From Zanthoxylum bungeanum (lineage: Eukaryota > Streptophyta > Magnoliopsida > Sapindales > Rutaceae), in NCBI GenBank assembly GCA_019454045.1, contig SKCR01038881.1, positions 1 through 64,000 on the forward strand: a stretch of DNA of 64,000 nt, written 5' to 3'. Position numbers and translations under genes: made by a program. Positions 1 through 11,785 of the stretch are shown one piece after another (position 1 is the first letter of the stretch; each line of letters begins with the position of its first letter). The notes beneath the pieces are model-generated. The model saw only the letters and a list, made by a program, of their open reading frames with translations, was not told where the DNA came from and made no database searches.

Positions 1-240
1 ACCAACAATAAGAAGAAAGCAAAAGTACCAGTATGGACAGTAGGACGGAGTACCATAAATGTGACTTATAGCAGAGTAGAGATCCAGAAAATAGCTCATA
101 AGATGAACGACACTAGCCTCGGCAATATAACCTAAAGCCAATAGATAGAATATAGACATAATTCAGAAGGACATGGTTGGTGACAAAGAAATTCAATGCA
201 TATAGTAAAAAGAGATAATGTAGCTTGAGGATGGTGATTA
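1..240. other. Unassigned AT-rich sequence
   Basis: I see no ORF of useful length, no LTR end and no similarity to the other repeats in this window. It lies left of a possible small inverted-repeat transposon and of the truncated 5' LTR of element C. It may be the host sequence into which these elements inserted, or the remains of an older repeat. Confidence 0.4.
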
Positions 241-362
241 AGGGTGGCAATGGGCCGGGCTCGAGGGCGGTCCCGGGCTTAAAATAAATAAAAAATATTT
301 ATATTTATAAAATATATATATTTATATAATGAATTGGCCGGGAAAGCCCGGCCCGGTACCCT
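241..362. mobile_element. Possible hAT-like MITE with GC-rich inverted ends
   Basis: The left end reads AGGGTGGCAATGGGCCGGGC and the right end is roughly its inverse, ending GCCCGGCCCGGTACCCT, around an AT-only core. GGGTGGCAA-type ends are common on plant hAT-derived MITEs. The inverted ends pair only with a gap and I could not find a matching 8-bp target duplication. The identification is therefore tentative. It adjoins the point where the C 5' LTR is truncated. Confidence 0.3.
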
Positions 363-382
363 AGCTCGATTATTTTAATATA

Positions 383-632
383 TTCATATAATGAACTAGG
401 CAGTGAATTAAGTGCGTTTCGGGTCCAAAACAGTCCAATTTTGTGTCGCTGTTTGGGTGCTATTTGGGGATTGTACTGGGGTTGTTTGGGGACTTGAATT
501 TTAATTAAAACAGAAGAAAAATTTCAGGAGTGGTACTGGTATCACTCGCTCTCTTGGTGAGAAGGGTAAAAAAAAATTTTAGTCTGATCCGGGTGCCAAC
601 GTGCTTCGCTGTTAAGGAAAGTGTTTCCTACA
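383..632 (+). repeat. Element C 5' LTR, 3' end only
   Basis: This stretch aligns by eye with the last about 250 bases of the 3' LTR (about 18670-18926). Shared blocks include CAGTGAATTA, TTTCGGGT-CAAAACAGTCCA, GGTACTGGTATCACTC, CTTGGTGAGAAGGG and AAGGAAAGTGTTTCCTACA. Both copies stop at the same CCTACA. The 5' part of the LTR is missing. Confidence 0.8.
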
Positions 633-633
633 A

Positions 634-648
634 TTGGAATCAAGAGCG
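634..648 (+). other. Element C primer-binding site
   Basis: TTGGAATCAAGAGCG lies one base after the LTR end. It resembles the plant tRNA-iMet complement TGGTATCAGAGC with a changed base and one extra A. The minus-strand relative D has TTGGCATCAAGAGCG at the same place, so the extra A is a family trait. Confidence 0.6.
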
Positions 649-1803
649 AAGTTGAAAAGTATTCTTAACCTTCTCTATTTTATTTAAAATTACTATTTTT
701 TATTTATTTAAATGAGTTATAAATATTGATATGCATATTTAGATGAGTAGACACCAAAATAATATTCATGAGATGAATATTTATTGTTATTTCATGTGAT
801 GAATGGATTTTCCATTGGTCTTGACCAATTTTCCGGCTTTATTTTTATGTTGGTTTTGGTTTAGGGATGTAAGGCCATAAGGAAAAATTTTGCAATCTTT
901 GTAATTTCATTTTCCTATGTAAAAATTTCAATTGATGTAATTGGCCGAAGTCGCCAAAAGGAGCCAACACCACCTTGGTATAATGATTTGAAGACCAAGG
1001 AATACCTTGGGAATTATTGTACTAATTAAATTAGTATAGGAACAATAAGAGCCCGGTCAATTCATTATTTTTTTTTATGTTATATGTATGTTCAGTTCGA
1101 AATGTTTGAATAACATGTCATATAGCTTAGGGTGCCTACTCTTGCATTTCACATGCCATAACATGCTTTGGATGTATATATATTCTAGACATGAAATGTG
1201 ATTTTATGTGATATAAAATGTTAAATTGGAATATGGTATGCATGGAAAATGATTAATTGGATTAATAGGTTTTAAAGTTTAAAATTTGAAATTCTAATAT
1301 ATTGAGCTTAATAAGTGCATCATAAAATTCCATTTGGTATATAGGATGGAAACCCGCATATAAATTCCATAGCTGAATCCGAATGGACGGTAATGTGGTT
1401 TGCACTCGGATATATATTTCACGTACCTTAGGATTTTATAACATACTTAGATTAATTAAATAGTTTAATTAAAATCTTGATCATTTTAGGATTCCAAAAA
1501 TTTTAAACTAATTAGTGTTCTAGTATTTTAAGAGTTAAAATATATATAGGTCACTAATACTACACACAATACCAATTAAATTAGTTTAATTGAGTATACT
1601 AATTGGTAGAGACTAATGATATTAGTGATATAAAGAGTTAAAATTGGTTTAGGTCACTAATAATATACTAGTGTTAGTAAAAATTATGATTTAGCCGCCA
1701 TAAATTTATTCACACTAGTATATAAAATATTGGATATTTTAAAAAGAAACCTTAAATTTGAAATAGTGAATGGGAGAGGGATATACAATAGTATATCCCG
1801 CGA
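649..1803 (+). other. Element C leader (untranslated)
   Basis: This is an AT-rich stretch between primer site and gag with no coding potential. It matches the reverse strand of element D (about 21550-22680), which supports its assignment. It includes text shared with D such as GAGAGGGATATA just before gag. Confidence 0.6.
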
Positions 1804-2450
1804 TTGTTAGTCCGAAAATGTGAGATTCAAAAGGCACCTCTAGACGGCTTTCTTTTCGTCCCCCTACAAATGGTGTCCATTTTGTCATGCCGGAGGAGTT
1901 TCCTCCCGAGCCAGCCAGAAACGTTGGCCAAGCTGTGCGTGATGCCTATCAGAAATGGGTCACGGCTAATGAGAAGGCTCGCTGCTACTTGCTAGTAGGG
2001 ATGTCCCAGGTTCTTGCTGCAAAGCATGAGCATGTGGCTTCAACATCTCAGATGATGGAGTCATTGCAGGGCAAGTTCGGGTAACCTTCAGAGCGTCAAC
2101 ATCATGAGGTTATAGTCTCAGTGATGACTGCTAGGGTGAAGGATGTGACATCAGTCCAATAGCATGTCTTAAGGATGATGACCTACCTCAATACAGCTGA
2201 AACCCATGGTACTCGTATTGACAAGCGTAGCCAAGTGACCATGATTATTGAAACTCTTCCAAAGAGTTTCCTGTAGTTTAAAAGAAACTATGTTATGAAC
2301 AAGTTGACTTTTACTTTGACCCTGCTAAATGAGCTCACCCATTAGGAGTCCATGTTGATGGATCCTAGTAAACTTAGTGCAGAGGCAAGTGTTGCAAAGT
2401 CTTTCAAAACAGCAAAGAAGAGAAAGAAACACTAGTAAGGCTAAGGGTAC
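1804..2450 (+). pseudogene. Element C Gag relic (Copia UBN2-type), cut by element A
   Basis: The reading EEFPPEPARNVGQAVRDAYQ, then LVGMSQVLAAKHEH and MMESLQGKFG (1887-2084), is a Copia capsid-type Gag. Further pieces follow past stops, including MTARVKDVTS, IIETLPKSF, NYVMNKLTF and a basic tail KTAKKRKKH near 2430. At least four in-frame stops occur after 2081. The zinc knuckle and protease active site are absent, and the sequence resumes after element A in the protease-flap region. D lacks the same part, so the loss predates the insertion of A. The gene would have made the particle protein. Confidence 0.75.
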
Positions 2451-3527
2451 TGTTAGGGATATGCCCTATACCCAACTTGTGGATGGGCTATATGTACATA
2501 TATTTGCAATATTTGCATTAATTAATAAAATGACAATTTTTATTATAAGTGTCTTACATAAATTATATAAATCATCAAACACTGTAATAAAGCCTTTGGA
2601 GTAATAAAATGATGGCTTTCATGCCTTTTGAGAATCATTACTCTCAAAAGTTCCTAGTCATAGTTTTGTGAATAATATGGGCGTTCACAAAATGGAGAGA
2701 CTAGCATGATGATATGATCTGCCCTTAAGTGGGGTAGCCGATCTCATAGGCTATTAGCGGAGATCCGTCCGCTTGGTGTATCACATGGATGCATGAGTTG
2801 CTCGTGTCCATCGAACTGACCGCCGAAAGTTTCACATGGAGTGTTTATCCCATGTGTCTGTGAGAACTTTCATGTATCGATTGTATGACTAGTCCTTAGA
2901 CTTGAGGTTTTTACAATCTTATGTACGGATCAAATGACTTTGACATTCTCCTTCATCGGTTCAAAAGATCCGGTCATAAGGGTATGATTGGGTCATTTGT
3001 TGAAACACATGAAGTTTGTAAAGATGCAGGAGAGAATCGCCACTCTCTCGGATAATATTTTCTTATAGAGTAGTATTCCAGTTCGCGGGTTGATATGTCT
3101 GATCAGTGCTTGAGACTGTGGCCGCAGCGGAAGAATCATGTGAGATTCTTGGGTTAGCACGATTCATGACACTATCAACACTATACTTTTGACTATATGG
3201 GTAGACACTTTCCATACCCTAGGTCAAACGGTGGGGATACAGTGAGGCGATGGACCGTATCATATGTAAATCGCATACAGAATGGGTATATATATTTCCT
3301 TCTCATTTGGGGGCCTTAGCATGTTGCTAGATGTCAACCTTGGTCATTGTAATCGAACGACCATCTGATCGGAGGATAATTTATGTTCGATTAAATTATC
3401 ACGATTCATTTCATGTCCAACTTGAGGGGAACCCAAAAGGTCACACACAACAAAGTCGAAATCAATGGTTAACAGTGCACAGTACATATTTAACAACATA
3501 TATGATTGTTGTAGGAATTGTTCATAA

Positions 3528-5587
3528 TGTTGGACAATTATGCCCCATAGAGTCACTATTTGTACAGATCATGGTGTTGTTGTACAAATTAACTATGTGA
3601 CAAAGGAGATTGCACTCTTATCATTTGTGATTAGATCACCTAGATGTATAAATGATAGAAGGTCTCTATGATTTGTTCTTGGATTGAGAATGATATGAGA
3701 CAGTATCAGTCCACGAAGGATAAATCATTAAATATCCCTAGTCAGAGTATTATCGAGATTGGACATCGATAAATACGTAAAAGACTAGTATTACACTTGT
3801 GCGCATTGTGAGGGCACAACGGCCATAGTTCTCATATATTTGGGTATAGGATACTCATGCAAGTGTAATAGGAGGTTGTGTTTTCCGATGGTACGGGAAA
3901 CAGCTTCGCTCTGGATAGACCCCCTCGGAATTCCATTGGTAGTATGACTATGTGTCTATGGAAGTCCGAAATCAGGGTAGGTTTATTTGGTCTTAACCTG
4001 AGACTTGCACCGCTAATACTTACGACAATCAATATACTTTGGTTGTGGTCGTCCAGGGCTTTAACCGGTTTCTATGTACGCCTCTTCTGGGTATATCGAT
4101 AATCGTAGTGTGTTGGGTGTGATGTCAAGACGGAAGTGTCACTCCAGTCATATAGAGATGATGGTCACATAGGATACGAGACTTGTTCTCTTAAATGCTG
4201 CAGCTATCGGGATATTATGACAAAGTCATGTATATCCGATTATAGAGACTAGTTACCAGACATCTGACATGTGCTTCGTACGGGGCAGACACAATTCCAG
4301 CCCCAGGCCTAGCACGTGATCATCCGATACTGGATCGACATACACAATACTACGTATACTACGCCTGATATATATCGCTTATTCCTGTAAGCATGTTTAT
4401 GGAGAATGGGTAGGCATGGCGCTTTGCTAGAAGCCAACATTGTCTTGTAAATCGGTTATAAACATAGTACTAGGTACTTACGTGTTCGGAATGTCTGACG
4501 ACCGTATTTACTGCCACCAATATCAGGGATCTCATGGGTCGCTTCTCGAAGATTCACCGATGCGTATGACTCACACTTTAATTAATCTAGGATTAATTAG
4601 TAGAGAGAGAAAATTAATCTGGGATTAATTACGGAGATATTTTATCTAGGATAAAATATCATTTAAAGAGAGAGAACGATTAATTTGGAATTAATCGATA
4701 AATTAATATATTCGATATATTAAAAGAAATAGGATTTCGACGCGGAATTAAAATTAGATTTTAATTTGGGCGAACGAGTTAATTTAGAATTAATTCGTTA
4801 GCGACGTGAATAGTGATTTCGCTAGGCATAATCATTTAATTACGTCGCAACGGAAAATTCGTTAATTTGGAATTAGAGAACCCGAGCCCACGAGTGTTTG
4901 CGAGCGCATTCGCATTTCGAATTCGAGTGCGGCACGCAAGTCACATCAAGCGTCAAATCATTAGTCACATAAAGCGTCAAATCAAATGTCACTTTGAGTG
5001 ATGTGACAAGTTGTCGCTTGATTGAGTGGTGTGACTTGATGGAGGTGGTTGGAAAGTTAAAAGGCTTGTACCTTTGACTTTTAGAAAATTGAAAAATGGT
5101 ATATGTTAATTGATTTTGGAAATTAATAAACAATTACACATTTTTCCCTCTCTCTCTCTTGCAACCTTTTACGGTTTGGAGCCAAAAACTCTCTTCATTC
5201 CATCTTTCTCTCTCTCTCAGCCTTAGAGGCAATTTTTCTCTCTTCACTGGTTTCTCAAAACCGTGAGTCTTGGAGAAGAAGAGAATAATTTTGTGGCAAA
5301 ATCAAAAGTGCTAGCACACCTCGGAGTCTTGCGAATGTGATAGGGAAACCCACCCGCGTGCTTGGAATCATTTCACCAAAGCTTGGAGCTTGATGGAGAT
5401 GGATTGAAGCCGAAAATGGAGGACAAAAATCTGCTCACGGCCGAGCACTCTAGGAGGGAGAAGAATAATTTTTGTTGTCCACCGCATCGCTCAACCGATC
5501 ATTGTGAGTATTCCGCGACTCCCTAGAATGTATTCACATGTGTTTCTTGCTTGATAATGATCATTGGGACCTTAGAGAACTCCAACA
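3528..5587 (+). mobile_element. Solo LTR of a B-related Copia family
   Basis: The 2,060-bp sequence begins TGTTGGACAATTATGCCCC and ends AACTCCAACA. It is flanked by CATAA at 3523-3527 and 5588-5592. The uninterrupted site, with a single CATAA, is at about 12855-12861 in the A 3' LTR. Blocks such as CATAGAGTCACT, GATATGAGACAGTATCA, ACAGCTTCGCTCTGGATAGA and GGTAGGCATGGCGCTTTGC are shared with the element B LTR. No internal region is present, as expected after LTR-LTR recombination. Confidence 0.93.
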
Positions 5588-5901
5588 CATAAATGGTTCA
5601 ATGTGTTTAATTATTGAACAGATCATTTATGAGGTTCCAAAGTGGCATAGGGATTGGTGAATGACGATAGTGGCACTTTGGGAATTGGAAAAATGAATAA
5701 GAAGAGAATATGAATAGTAAATTCATTTTATTTTTTATTTTTTTTATTTGTTTTTTGAATTCCAATTCGGCCCAAACTCTTATTAGGGTTTTATAATCTC
5801 ATTAAACCACTATATTAAGATCCAATGCTCATTATATTAAGATTTAATGAGCATTTATCCCATATCGGATTCTTAATTAATTTTGTTGTCTTTGGAGCAC
5901 C

Positions 5902-5909
5902 TATATAAA
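5902..5909 (+). promoter_or_regulatory. TATA box of element A 5' LTR
   Basis: TATATAAA lies in the context GGAGCACCTATATAAACCC, about 565 bp before the LTR end, and the 3' LTR has the same box at 13148-13155. It is the best core-promoter candidate of this LTR. The transcript start is not visible from sequence. Confidence 0.5.
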
Positions 5910-6468
5910 CCCAAAGAATTCTTTACAAATTTTTACACCAAAACCTTTCATATCTTGGGTTTATATAAGTGAGAAACTCTAAAGTTTAAGAGTAAGCCAC
6001 TGATTTTGAGGATCCTTAAGTCTAATTGACTAGAGGAATCTCAAGTTAAGAGTTTTGAGGTATTTGCCTAGGCTAGCACCAAGGGCAAAATACTCGTGCA
6101 CTCAAGGCGTAGTCTTGCCGTTGAGTTTTGGCTTTGGTGTGTGCACCTTTGGAGGCCACACACTTGGGTGGCTCTTTAGAACGTGGAAGAGCTTGTTGAG
6201 TTCGAAAAAAGCTTGTAGATTGGATGGAGGACTGGAGGAGTCTTCGGTTCAAGTAAGTCATTTTTTTCTTCATTTTAATTAAGTTCTTATGATAGTTAGC
6301 ATGTTTAGGTTTATGTTTTTTTGCATGTTTTATGAGTTTTTATGCTTAGAATATATAGTAACATGCCTAGGATTGTAGAATAATAAAAACAAATGGGTCT
6401 TGGGCAAATGGATAACGGCATCATAATTTTTAATTTTTCGATTCGCACTCGCGGCCACTTCCCAACAA

Positions 6469-6480
6469 TGGTATCAGAGC
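6469..6480 (+). other. Element A primer-binding site (tRNA-iMet type)
   Basis: TGGTATCAGAGC begins two bases after the LTR end. This is the standard plant Copia site complementary to the 3' end of initiator methionine tRNA. Confidence 0.9.
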
Positions 6481-7849
6481 GTCCTTTTTGTTTTGATTAT
6501 TTCTCTCTCATTTGAACTCGAAATTGGGTGTGTAAAAGGCGTTGGAACGCTAACACCCTGAACTTACTTTTAGGCACAAGTTTTGCATGATTTGGTTAAG
6601 ATTTGAATTGTGAAATTGCATTTAAAGTTCACGCGTCTATAAAAAAATGTGAATAGTAAATTTATTTGATTAAAATAAAATCCAATATCATAATTAAATA
6701 TTAATCAAAGTTATTTAATGCCTAAAATAATTCCAACATATTAAAACTCATATGCTTGATGATTCTATGTATGATTAGAATTGGCATGATTATTTTAGGG
6801 TGCAAGCATCTAGAGACTTTCTAAGAAATAGAGAGTGTATTGCTTATCCCTTAGCTAAGTAATTATTATGTGATGAACTTAGAGATTTATTACCTTTAAG
6901 GCTAATAAATATAATCACTGTTTATAATAAAGACATTATAAAAGATATATACAAGTGGGGTAGGACCAAGGCATTAATAAAACTTTCCAAACTAAAGTTA
7001 ATTTAACCAAAGGTATTATTAGAGTTAGATAATGATTTGGTGTCTTCCTTCACTCACTACCTTTTTATAGCCAAAAGGAAAAGCTGTGAAGACATCTAGA
7101 TAATCATTTACTCAAAGCTTACCTTAAAGCATATTTAAAGTGTTGGACTAATTTGGAGGATCTATTATTTATTCATGTCACCAAGGCAATAAGAGCCTAA
7201 GAGGTAAGGGTATTTAAGAGAGTTCGCTCCACCCTCCCTCTGGGGAATTTTCAATGGAGGAATCCATTTGACAGTTATTCACTTAAACTTGCTAAAATCC
7301 TCAATAATAATTTAAGTCTAAAATTTGCCTCCCATTGTAAAGTATAGACCCAAAGGGCTTAAACCGTATTGGCAGGACTAGGCTGTACCAGACTGACCAA
7401 TACCAATTTGTCCCTAAATCGTACTATTGACAATGGTTTGACTTTTCTGAGTCATAAGACGCATCGACCCTTAGGCGTGGTCTTATAACTTAGTGGCAAA
7501 GATTGGGTGTCCATAAGGACTAGCATAAGCTATGGCATGTTTGATTGCCCAACCCAATGATCAAGGAATTGTGATTTATATCATAAATTGGTTGGGAACC
7601 TACCTAATTATCGTATTTTATAACGATCGGCCCTAGTCGGAGTTGTGAAATTATGATAATGGGATCCTTGCCCACAAGAAATCCATCATATTGGGGTTGA
7701 TGTGATTTGCTTAAAATTTTAAAACAATTGAGTGGGAGCAACTTCATAATATTAAAAGCCAATGTTATTATTAAACATTAATGAAAACATATTCCTAATT
7801 TTAACATTCTCTCTTAACAAGTGGGTTAAAATATTTCACAAACATTCAA
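6481..7849 (+). other. Element A leader (untranslated)
   Basis: This 1.4-kb stretch between primer site and gag has no coding potential. It contains AGTGGGAG at 7731-7738, 119 bases before the gag start. The same motif occurs in the leaders of B, D and E. Confidence 0.7.
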
Positions 7850-8629
7850 ATGGCAAACAAATTATCACTTCTTTCCATCCTTGATGAGCATAAGCTCAAA
7901 GGGGACAACTACAATGACTGGTTTAGAAACCTTAAAATTGTCTTACGACAAGAAAATATTTTCTATGTTCTTGAAATACCATTTCCCCCTGAACCCGCAG
8001 AAGATGCTGACCAAAATACATTTGATGCTTGGAAGAAACACGTCGATGATGATGAAAAATCAGTTTGCATAATGATTGTCTCTATGTTAGACGAACTTCA
8101 GAAAGCTCACGAAGATATGGATGCTCAAACCATCATCTTTCACTTGAAGGAGTTGTATGCAACTTCTGTTCATACCGTGAGATTCCAAGTGTCATGTGTC
8201 TTATTCCAAACAAGGTATAATGAAGGATCTGTTAGTGGATATGTGCTTAAGATGATTGGCCACATTGAAAAATTGGCCAACCTCGGGTTCATCATGGATC
8301 ATGAGATAGGTCACGATCTAATTCTTCAGTCCTTACCAAAAGACTTCTCTAACTTTATTATGCAGTTTCATCTGTCTAATAAAGAAGCTACTTTAGCAGA
8401 ATTGCACAATCTGATAAAGCAAGCAGAGAATGACTTGAAACCGGAGCTTAAAACCTCCGTCATGCTTACAGGTATGGACCTGAAGCCACGAGGCCCAAAG
8501 AAAAATAAGGGCAAGGCCAAGGCTCCAGATCACCTAAAGCCTAATGGTAAGGTGGAGAAGAAAAAGGGAAAGAGGAAATGTTTCTTTTGTGGAAAGAATG
8601 GTCATTGGAAGAAAGCTGCAGATCCTTGA
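7850..8629 (+). CDS. gag: Element A Gag (Copia capsid/nucleocapsid), C-terminus frameshifted
   Basis: The 259-residue ORF starts at an ATG in the usual place. It has the Copia Gag opening (LKGDNYNDWFRNLKIVLRQE, residues about 16-35), the PFPPEPAED segment, the helical capsid part with HDLILQSLPKDF (about residue 160) and a Lys-rich linker. It ends in a zinc knuckle with C244, C247 and H252. The fourth cysteine (position 257) is replaced by Ala because of a frameshift, and the TGC codon is still present in the neighbouring frame. Gag would build the cytoplasmic particle and bind element RNA. The ORF is otherwise clean, but the break removes the normal Gag-Pol read-through. Confidence 0.9.
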   Translation: MANKLSLLSILDEHKLKGDNYNDWFRNLKIVLRQENIFYVLEIPFPPEPAEDADQNTFDAWKKHVDDDEKSVCIMIVSMLDELQKAHEDMDAQTIIFHLKELYATSVHTVRFQVSCVLFQTRYNEGSVSGYVLKMIGHIEKLANLGFIMDHEIGHDLILQSLPKDFSNFIMQFHLSNKEATLAELHNLIKQAENDLKPELKTSVMLTGMDLKPRGPKKNKGKAKAPDHLKPNGKVEKKKGKRKCFFCGKNGHWKKAADP

Positions 8630-11600
8630 AAGCCAAGGAAGGTAGGGAAACCCAAGAGGCCAAGAAGCCCAATGTTTCAAGTATTTTGTATATGATTGAA
8701 CTATATTCTCAAAACTCTGAACCTTCTACTTGGGTGCTTGACACCGGTTGTGGGACTCACTTGTGTAACAATGTGCAGGGCCTGAGAAACAGTAGGAGAC
8801 TCTGTCATGGGGAGGTTGACTTACGCATGGGTAATGGAGCAAAACTGGCTGCATTTGCGTGAGGACTTATTCATTAGTTTTGCCGAATGGTTTAGTTTTA
8901 GACTTAGAAGATTGTGTTTATGTACCTTCTATAGTAAAGAACATCATTTCAATTTCTTCTTTATGTAATAAAGGCTTTTCATGCCTAATAAGTTGTAATG
9001 AATGTTCTATTTATTTCAATGAAATAAAATATGGAGATGGTATTTTGAATAATGGTATCTATGTCTTACAACTAACAAAGAATGTTTAACCTCTAATATA
9101 TACAACGTTAACTCGAATAATCTCAATGAATCACTTCTATGGCACAGTCACTTAGGTCATATCAATGAAACAAGATTAACTAAGCTACATAAGGATGGGT
9201 ATTTCAGACCCTTCAAATATGAACCTTATGGAACTTGTGAGTCTTGTTTACTTGGTAAAATGACCAAATTACCCTTCAAGGTAAAGACAGCGTGCAGCGG
9301 AGACATTAGAACTCATACACTCTGATGTATGCGGACCAATGTCAGTCACCGCTAGAGGTGGATTCTCCTACTTCATTACCTTTATCGATGATCACTCGCG
9401 ATATGGGTATGTGTAGCTTATGCGATACAAATCTGAAGCCTTTGAGAAATTCAAGACTTCAAAGCTGAAGTAGAAAACCAGCTAAATAAAAGTATTAAGT
9501 CACTAAGGTCTGACTGAGGTGGTGAATACTTAAGCGACGATTTCAAGATTACTTGAGAGAAAATGGCATTGTTTCCCAGTGGACTCCTCCGGGAACTCCA
9601 CAACATAATGGGGTCTCCGAAAGGAGAAATCGGACATTATTAGATATGGTCCGATCAATGATGCCAGACACGGATCTACATCTTTCATTTTGGGGTATTG
9701 CTTTAGAAACTGCAACACTATTACTAAACCAAGTTCCTTCCAAGACTGTTAGTCAAACACCATATGAGTTATGGTCTGGGAAACGTCCTAGTCTTAGTTA
9801 TCTAAGAGTTTGGGGATGTGACGCATATGTTAAGCTCACACAAACTAACAAATTGGATGATAGGGCAGTTAAATGTAAGTTTGTAGGATATGTCTTGAAC
9901 TCAATAGCATACGTGTTCTACGTCCCAAATGAACAAAGAACATTTGTCTCACGAAATGCTAAATTTCTAGAGAATGAATTCCTTCTCAAGAAATATAGTG
10001 GGAGTAGACTTGACCTCGATGAGGTACGAGAAGAACAAACTAAAATAGAACTAAACCCCATGCCCCTCAAAAGGTTAGCGACGGAACAACCACAAGGTTA
10101 TGAACTTAGAAGGTTTGGTAGGGAAAGATATGAGCCTGAAAGATATGGTTTCCATATTGATAAGGAACATGATCAGGTCATTGATAATGACGATCCCACC
10201 AGTTATGATGAAGCAATGGGTGACATAGATTCAGTCAAGGGGCTTGAGGCCATGAAATCCGAAATAGACTCTATGTATCAGAATCAAGTATGGGACTTGG
10301 TGGATGCACCTGAAGGGATAAAACCAATAGGCTGCAAGTGGATTTACAAGCGTAAAACTGATGCAAAAGACATCATCCAAACCTATAAGGCTAGGTTGGT
10401 GGCGAAATGTTATAGACAAATCCAAGGAATTGACTATGACGAAACCTTCTTGCCTGTTGCAATGATAAAGTCCATTCGAATTTTACTGGCACTAGCTGCA
10501 CACTTTGATTATGAGATTTGGCAGATGGATGTCAAAACAGATTTCCTTAATGGGAACCTCGTAGAGGAAGTCTATATGACACAACCTAAGGGGTTGCATC
10601 TAAGGATGATCATAATAAAGTATGTAAGCTTAAATGATCCATTTATGGACTCAAGCAAGCCTCCAGAAGTTGGAATATACGATTTGATGAGACAATCAAA
10701 GAATTTGACTTCATCAAAAATGTAGACGAGCCTTGTGTTTACAGGAAAAGTAGTGGGAGTGTTGTTTATTTTCTTGTATTATATGTCGATGACATATTAA
10801 TCATCGGGAATGATATTCCCATGATGCAAGCCACCAAGCAATGGTTATCTCAGAATTTCTCCATGAAAGATTTGGGAGAAGCAGCCTACATCCTCGGCAT
10901 TAAGATCTACTATAATAGATCTAAGAGGTTTTTAGGACTTTCTCAATCTAAGTACATAGATAAAGTTTTGAAAAGATTCAAAATAGAAGATTCCAAAAGA
11001 GGTAATTTACCTACTTGTCATGAAATCAAATTATCTAAGGAGAAATGTCCACATACTCCTTCAGATAGAGAGTGTATGAGTAGGATCCCTTATGCTTCAG
11101 CAATAGGATCGATCATGTACGCCATGCTATGTACAAAACCTGATGTCTCTTATGCTCTTAGCATAACGAGCAGGTATCAGGCAAATCCTGGTGAGCAACA
11201 TTGGGCAGCTGTCAAAACAATCCTCAAGTATCTGAGAAGAACTAAGGATGTGTTCTTGACATACAAAGATTGTTTTGAGATGAAAGTCATTGGTTACTGT
11301 GATGCGAGCTTTCAGACCGATAGGGATGACAGCAGATCGCAAACAGGATATCTATTTACTTTGAATGGCAGAGCTATCAGTTGGAAAATCTCAAAGCAGT
11401 CAACTACAGCGGACTCCACCACTGAAGCCGAGTATATTACAACATCTGAGGCAGCTAAAGAAGCAGTCTGGATAAAGAAGTTCATCACGGAGCTGGAAGT
11501 ACTTCCCGCGATAAAGAATGGCGTCACGATGTACTGTGACAACACGGGCGCCATTGCTCAATCAAAGAAACCAAGGTCCCACCAAAAATCCAAGCATGTA

Positions 11601-11771
11601 CTCAGGCGATTTCATCTTATCAGGGAGATTGTTGAGAGAAAAGAGGTTATTATAGAGAAAATACCCACAAAAGATAATCTTACAGATTCTCTGACTAAAG
11701 GGCTGACTCAACAAAAGCATGATAGGCACACCCGAGAGTATGGTGTCCAGATTCATACTAGTTGGCTATAG
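8630..11771 (+). pseudogene. pol: Element A Pol: protease, integrase, RT, RNase H (several frameshifts)
   Basis: The protease motif TWVLDTGCGTHLC lies near 8730-8770. The flap and GAG-pre-integrase region follow at 8859-9240 (YVPSIVKNIISISSL, WHSHLGHINETRL). The integrase has the CESCLLGK zinc part, HSDVCGP, FIDDHSRYGYV and TPQHNGVSERRNRTLLDM (9310-9660). The ORF 9553-10725 carries the integrase end and the first half of RT (EIWQMDVKTDFLNGN). The frame changes near 10595 and continues through YVDDILIIG (10782) into ORF 10821-11771 with RNase H (YCDASFQTD, STTEAEYI, YCDNTGAIAQ). Stops near 8860, 9087 and 9415 and the frameshifts make it inactive. AGTGGGAG is at 9997 and 10752. Confidence 0.9.
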
Positions 11772-11785
11772 TGTAAGTGGGAGAT
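11772..11785 (+). other. Element A polypurine tract
   Basis: GTAAGTGGGAGATT directly precedes the 3' LTR. Its core is the same as in B, C, E and G. It is the expected primer for plus-strand DNA synthesis. Confidence 0.85.

Larger units (their letters stand above)
2451..6467 (+). repeat. Element A 5' LTR (with insertion 3528-5592)
   Basis: It starts TGTTAGGGATATG and ends CACTTCCCAACA directly before the primer site. It matches the 3' LTR at 11786-13715 throughout, except for a 2,065-bp insertion that is absent from the 3' copy. Without the insertion it is about 1.95 kb. A TATATAAA box lies at 5902-5909. Confidence 0.95.

Noticed and set aside
4873..5133. 86-codon minus-strand ORF with repeated TFDLTL-like words
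   Set aside because: It lies in the solo LTR and follows short direct repeats of AGTCACAT and GCGTCAAATC. It is not a gene.
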